A stretch of DNA of 46,191 bases from Legionella sp. (GTDB lineage Bacteria; Pseudomonadota; Gammaproteobacteria; Legionellales; Legionellaceae). Position numbers and translations under genes: made by a program. Positions 42,376 to 46,191 of this stretch are shown here, one piece after another. Within the stretch, counting starts at the first letter, position 1. Each line of letters starts with the position of its first letter. The stretch spans positions 1 through 46,191 of the forward strand of contig JARLJR010000035.1 of NCBI GenBank assembly GCA_031291095.1, given 5' to 3'. The notes under the pieces are model-generated. The model ran no database searches. It saw only the letters and a list, made by a program, of their open reading frames with translations, and was not told the origin of the DNA.

Positions 42376-43569
42376 TTATTTTTTCTGTGACTCAGAAAAA
42401 TTGAATATCGGTGCCGTATGTGCCGGTTTTTTACCTACATCAAATGCAAGAGGGATGTAGGGTAGATTTAAGACAAAGAGTGAGGCCATAAAAAATAAGG
42501 CGATGCCAATATTTCCTGACTGAATCCAGGTTCTTTCTCGCTCAGCAGAAACACAAGCACTTAGTGCATAAAGCAGGCCATAGAAAAAGACGGCCAATAA
42601 GCAAATAATTCCATTGATATCCATATAAGCATTCTTACGATAAATTTGCAGCAGCATCATAAGGATTAAGAACAATAAAATGACGCGGTAAATTTTGAGT
42701 AACCATTTTAGCCATAATGGTGCTGCGGTTTCTTTTTCTACATCCCCATCCTGGTAGTAGGCATTAAAAAATAAAATACCTATAAAAACGAGCGCGATGA
42801 GAATGGGTAAGGGGTTAATATAATCGGGTAAGGTTTGGGCTGCAGCAGCAGGGCCTATTTGATAGAGAATAAAATAGACAATACTTATTAATGCGAAGAA
42901 GGGTAAGAGGTAATACATCATGCGTAGTAATAAAAAACGCAGGCTGTAAATAATATTTATGTTCTGCTGTCCAACCCCTAAGCCAATAAAGAATAAGGTG
43001 GAATTTAAAATTAAAGAAAAATGGATGTTATTGGAATATAAATTCCATAAATATTCATAACCTAAGGTAGAAAAGAGCAGGGCTGCAAGCAAAACAAGTA
43101 AATTAGCTAGGCTGGCAAATAGTCCCGCGACACATAAGAGAATGAACATGTTCCATACCGCAGCGAATAACGTAGGGTAGGTTATCTTCCAAGTATTATC
43201 ATGATGGATGGCATAATGAAAGGAAAGCCCAATATAAACATATACTGGGAATGCCCAGGTAAATATAAGTAGGTGCTCGGTCAAATCATATCCTGTTTTA
43301 CCTAGGAAACAGAAGGACAGAATCAGCGCCCCAATGAAACTGGTGACGAGTAAGCGCAGGCGATGAGTTTCATTATAAGCTAGGGTATAGAGCAGGGCGA
43401 AAATGGTTGAGAAGGTAATCATGTAGATGCATGAAAATAAAATCGAGTATCCATTCGCCATTGATGAGGTACCCCACGCTGATTCCTGCAGACGATATGC
43501 GTAATCCAGTACAAATCCAAGGAGTAGTCCTATTAGGGTAAAAATATAGATTCCTTTTTTAGCTGCCAT
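42376..43569 (-). CDS. polytopic membrane protein, DUF4153-like
   Basis: A 397-residue protein with about eleven hydrophobic segments and short loops, including SLRFLLLRMMYYLLPFFALI and LKIYRVILLFLILMMLL. Arrangement and composition suggest DUF4153, but this is a weak recognition from pattern alone. No transporter or catalytic motif was found. It overlaps the start region of the DUF302-fusion gene and likely shares its mRNA. A membrane protein paired with a dead penicillin-binding fold could form a sensor or a complex; that is speculation. Confidence 0.6.
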   Translation of the reverse strand: MAAKKGIYIFTLIGLLLGFVLDYAYRLQESAWGTSSMANGYSILFSCIYMITFSTIFALLYTLAYNETHRLRLLVTSFIGALILSFCFLGKTGYDLTEHLLIFTWAFPVYVYIGLSFHYAIHHDNTWKITYPTLFAAVWNMFILLCVAGLFASLANLLVLLAALLFSTLGYEYLWNLYSNNIHFSLILNSTLFFIGLGVGQQNINIIYSLRFLLLRMMYYLLPFFALISIVYFILYQIGPAAAAQTLPDYINPLPILIALVFIGILFFNAYYQDGDVEKETAAPLWLKWLLKIYRVILLFLILMMLLQIYRKNAYMDINGIICLLAVFFYGLLYALSACVSAERERTWIQSGNIGIALFFMASLFVLNLPYIPLAFDVGKKPAHTAPIFNFSESQKK

Positions 43570-43711
43570 TATTTGTTTCCCTTAGTGATCCTCCTATTAA
43601 GAATAGTTGATTTTTAGGCGCTTTTCTGGAGCAATTTAGGACACTTGGCTTTTGTTTTGGTCTTTGTTCAGGTAGAATAAAAATTTTAAGCAGGCTGGAA
43701 TATGAGGGGCT

Positions 43712-45568
43712 ATGCAAAGCAAAGAAGAGCGTGGCAGACAATGGCTGGGGGCTAAAGCAGGCACTGAATCTGGGCAAGCTAAATTACTAACAGCCCTATT
43801 AATGAATAATTACATTCAGTCAGTCAATAATTTGGGGACGATTAAAGACGCGTTCGCCAATAGCTTCAACTCAGAGTTATTTATTCGTTTGGATATTTTT
43901 AATGCTCGGGAGCGAGGCGCTTTATTATTTGCTAAATTGACTGTCGATGAAGCTCTAGAGCAACTACAGCCTGCTGGAAATCAAGACTTATGTAATGCCT
44001 TACAGGATTTAAGTGATATTACGGGGCATCTTTTTAATACTAAAATACCCTCAACAGCTGATGTAAGGAAATTACTGCAGATAGTAAATAATATACTGGA
44101 TTTAGATGACTCCGTATTTACAGATAAAGCATTGGCAGCCAATTTACTTTTTACTCTTTTTCTTATACTTAATTTGGGAGAGCCGACCCTGCAGTCGCTG
44201 AACGGCTGGACTTTAAAAATGGTATCCTGGGTTATTCCTATAGCCGAAATACGAGAAAATATTGATACTTTACTGCAAAAAGCAGAAGCAAAGGCTGTGA
44301 TTCTTGCACCTAAGCCAGAGGGGGCTGAGGAGCTTAATGTTGTTGGGCTTGCCCAATCCTGTTTTAATCAACAGTACCTCTCATTGCTCACTGCAGCATC
44401 TCCTGGTGAGCAGACCACAAACATCGACGAACTTGCGATTCAAAAGAAGTTGAGGGTAGTTGAAGAAACTATGGCCCAGGCTTCTGTCGGTCTTTTGAGT
44501 TTAATGACATTACGACACAGTAACCATGAGCTTGGATTAAGAGTTAAATCACTGAACGCGTTTCTTAATGTGGTAATCGAAAATGAGAGTCGTGTTTCTG
44601 GTCGTATGTATTTTTTAGATTTGATAGGTGGTAAGAACTCAGCTGCCTATCAAATTTTGCTAAAAACCTTAGCAGAGCAGAAAAAAACTGCTTTTGAGAC
44701 GATAGTACAGCAATTAACCACCGCCAACGAGGAAAAAAATATGTCACAGCAAATGGCCTATGGCCTTAGCTGGCTTGCTGTGCCGGTAACGCATGGTTAT
44801 CGCTCTGTTACACCACAAAAAATACAGGATGCTGCATTAACATGGGTGCCATCTACCTGGGATAGTGAATGCAAGGGGGCGCTAAAGCAATTGTTAATGG
44901 ATGCTCTTGCTGAGCTTAACGGTACAATTCAAGCCCAACAAGAAGAAATTACCCGTATTAGCAATCAGCTATTTCAGCAGGATAATGATTTAAAACGGCA
45001 GATTTTAAGTGAACCAGATGAGGGGCTTCTACAGCTACAGCAAACAGTGACGCTCGCAGCGCATGCTGTGCATGTATATCATGGTTTATTGCATTCCATG
45101 AAAAAAAATCAAGATTTTCTTCAAAAATATCAAGAAGATGCGGCCACTTTGGAGCATTTTATTCAGGTACATAATAACTTTTGGGTTAAGCTTTCCAACT
45201 TTTTCTCACAAATTTGCTGGTTATTTAAAACCGATGCCGCACGAATGGTAGATATCGTCACTCAATGCAAAACTAAGCTTGATAAGTTAAATACCAAATA
45301 TCAAGAGGCGATCGATAGTTCGCTTAGGAAAATTGATCAAGATGAGGATGTTGATGCGGGTATCAAAAAGCAATTAAAAAAACAGTTTAATACGGAGATG
45401 GATAGAGGGCGTATTGAGCCTCATAATCACTCAGCTGGAGCGCGTTCTACTCGTTTATTAGTTAAGAGTCTGGAGCGTCTATTTGCTACTAATCCTCAGC
45501 CGCTGCAACCTGTTTTGGATAGTAATGAAGAGATTGAAGACGAGCCGGTTGGAATACTTGGTTTCTAA
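43712..45568 (+). CDS. large unknown helical protein; effector candidate
   Basis: I do not recognise this 618-residue protein. It is predicted mostly alpha-helical. A hydrophobic middle region includes LLFTLFLILNLG, and coiled-coil stretches occur at about 395-450 (LAELNGTIQAQQEEI) and 520-570 (KCKTKL-like, DKLNTKYQEAID). The C-terminus is acidic (DSNEEIEDEPVG), as in many Dot/Icm substrates. No signal peptide or domain is visible. The ATG follows GAGGGG by two bases. It is divergent from the DUF4153-like gene and followed by a small unknown gene on the same strand. Confidence 0.65.
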   Translation: MQSKEERGRQWLGAKAGTESGQAKLLTALLMNNYIQSVNNLGTIKDAFANSFNSELFIRLDIFNARERGALLFAKLTVDEALEQLQPAGNQDLCNALQDLSDITGHLFNTKIPSTADVRKLLQIVNNILDLDDSVFTDKALAANLLFTLFLILNLGEPTLQSLNGWTLKMVSWVIPIAEIRENIDTLLQKAEAKAVILAPKPEGAEELNVVGLAQSCFNQQYLSLLTAASPGEQTTNIDELAIQKKLRVVEETMAQASVGLLSLMTLRHSNHELGLRVKSLNAFLNVVIENESRVSGRMYFLDLIGGKNSAAYQILLKTLAEQKKTAFETIVQQLTTANEEKNMSQQMAYGLSWLAVPVTHGYRSVTPQKIQDAALTWVPSTWDSECKGALKQLLMDALAELNGTIQAQQEEITRISNQLFQQDNDLKRQILSEPDEGLLQLQQTVTLAAHAVHVYHGLLHSMKKNQDFLQKYQEDAATLEHFIQVHNNFWVKLSNFFSQICWLFKTDAARMVDIVTQCKTKLDKLNTKYQEAIDSSLRKIDQDEDVDAGIKKQLKKQFNTEMDRGRIEPHNHSAGARSTRLLVKSLERLFATNPQPLQPVLDSNEEIEDEPVGILGF

Positions 45569-45650
45569 TGGGCTAAAAAAAGGACTTGTTTTATTTTTTC
45601 TTTTTGATTAATATTTGCGCAAATTTAAATTGTAACTAAGGAAAATTCGG

Positions 45651-46040
45651 ATGCCTACTTTTTTTAAGCAAAAAAGCACGTTTGATACGACGATGCAAGT
45701 TGTAAATGGTGTTGCTGCAGTTTTAGCCATTGGACAAATGATTGCGGACCCTAGTACTTCATGGCGCTTTGGTTTGGATTTAGTGACTCATGGTTTGACC
45801 GTGTATGCATTTGAGAATAAAGATAATTTTTGGGGGCGTTTAGCCGCTTCTGGAGCGAATTGCACTAGATTAGGCGCGATTTATGCTGATGCAACAGGTC
45901 AAGGAGTGTTTGGTGTTGCTGAGGCAGTTGATGTGGTATTACACAGCACCAACATGGTGAGTACCCTTTTATCGGGTTCTTATGAACAACCCGAGGAGAC
46001 TCCTCGCCCTAGCTCTAATCCTAGTACTAGTCTTAGATAG
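45651..46040 (+). CDS. small hypothetical protein
   Basis: A 129-residue unknown. Residues about 15-115 hold small-residue-rich, partly hydrophobic helices (VVNGVAAVLAIGQMI, LVTHGLTVYAF, GVFGVAEAVDVVL), which may associate with membranes. The tail is Pro/Ser-rich (ETPRPSSNPSTSLR). It lies 82 bp after the large unknown gene, in the same direction, and a terminator follows. The two may be co-transcribed; no function is assigned. Confidence 0.6.
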   Translation: MPTFFKQKSTFDTTMQVVNGVAAVLAIGQMIADPSTSWRFGLDLVTHGLTVYAFENKDNFWGRLAASGANCTRLGAIYADATGQGVFGVAEAVDVVLHSTNMVSTLLSGSYEQPEETPRPSSNPSTSLR

Positions 46041-46051
46041 TCGAGCATATG

Positions 46052-46100
46052 TTGGGCCATGGCCCAATGGCACTACCTTAAGCAGCTAGTGCCTCTTTTT
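46052..46100 (+). terminator. Rho-independent terminator with adjacent 16-bp palindrome
   Basis: GGCACTA (46069-46075) pairs with TAGTGCC (46087-46093), followed by TCTTTTT. This ends the small gene at 45651. Just before it, TTGGGCCATGGCCCAA (46052-46067) is a perfect palindrome. The terminator also overlaps the end of the opposing partial gene. Confidence 0.7.
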
Positions 46101-46191
46101 CTATCATTTTAATTATTTTATTAGCTTTTTTCTGTAGCTTAATTTGCTCTGTTTTTCTTGATTTTTTTAGAACAGAAAAGGTTTTTGGCCT
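46078..46191 (-). CDS. partial unknown gene at right edge
   Basis: A minus-strand frame enters from the right edge and ends in TAA at 46078. Its last 37 residues are Lys-rich (LKKSRKTEQIKLQKKANK, then MIEKEALAA). Such basic helical tails occur in many proteins and give no identity. It is convergent with the small gene at 45651 and shares its terminator hairpin. Confidence 0.4.
   Translation of the reverse strand, partial: RPKTFSVLKKSRKTEQIKLQKKANKIIKMIEKEALAA

Noticed and set aside
1-46191. CRISPR array, tRNA, rRNA or phage genes
   Set aside because: No regularly spaced repeats, cloverleaf sequences, rRNA segments or phage structural motifs were seen on either strand.

Overview
This window most likely comes from a Legionella-type gammaproteobacterium. 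The DNA is AT-rich. Ordinary housekeeping genes alternate with large repeat-containing, eukaryotic-like proteins of the kind delivered by Dot/Icm secretion: an ankyrin-kinase protein, an alpha-repeat protein with an F-box-like tail, and several unrecognised proteins. Short palindromic repeats are scattered between genes. No species can be named from reading alone, and every function below is assigned from motifs, not from database searches.

Layout. Bases 1-308: the 5' end of an IS110-family transposase running off the left edge, with a structured noncoding flank. 309-5239: a tandem-repeat effector candidate, a gamma-carbonic-anhydrase-like protein, glutathione reductase, a 40-codon P-loop kinase remnant and an unknown charged protein. 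5325-10776: a secreted metallophosphoesterase, a PBP4-type D-Ala-D-Ala carboxypeptidase with an unusual C-terminal extension, a ParB without a neighbouring ParA, and a Ser/Thr-type amino-acid permease. 10938-14137: a compact three-gene operon, URC1-like, URC4/DUF1688 and upp, matching the reductive-independent (URC) uracil catabolic route. 14300-17519: the ankyrin-kinase protein with its own terminator.

17620-30974 is the most interesting region. It is a roughly 13 kb acyl-metabolism gene cluster in three transcription units: an exporter plus ACP; a tightly overlapping six-gene unit (KAS III, fatty acyl-AMP ligase, second adenylate-forming ligase, ACP, SDR, second KAS III); and a divergent four-gene unit (biotin-dependent carboxyltransferase, acyl-CoA dehydrogenase, GH3-type acyl-amide synthetase, left-handed beta-helix acyltransferase). 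Together these look able to activate a fatty or related acid, load it on ACP, condense it, reduce or desaturate it, conjugate it to an amine and export it. I do not recognise the product.

31066-36858: two small ORFs, pxpB/pxpC without pxpA, a TauE/SafE-like permease, and a stand-alone NRPS-like protein made of half a condensation domain plus an adenylation domain, with no carrier domain. 37117-39770: a GT39-type membrane glycosyltransferase paired with a polyprenol-phosphate glycosyltransferase fused to GtrA. 39906-43569: an NTF2-like secreted protein, an ABM-type monooxygenase, a beta-lactamase-fold protein that has lost its catalytic motifs and is fused to DUF302, and a DUF4153-like membrane protein. 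43712-46191: two unknown proteins, the first a plausible effector, and a partial gene leaving the right edge.
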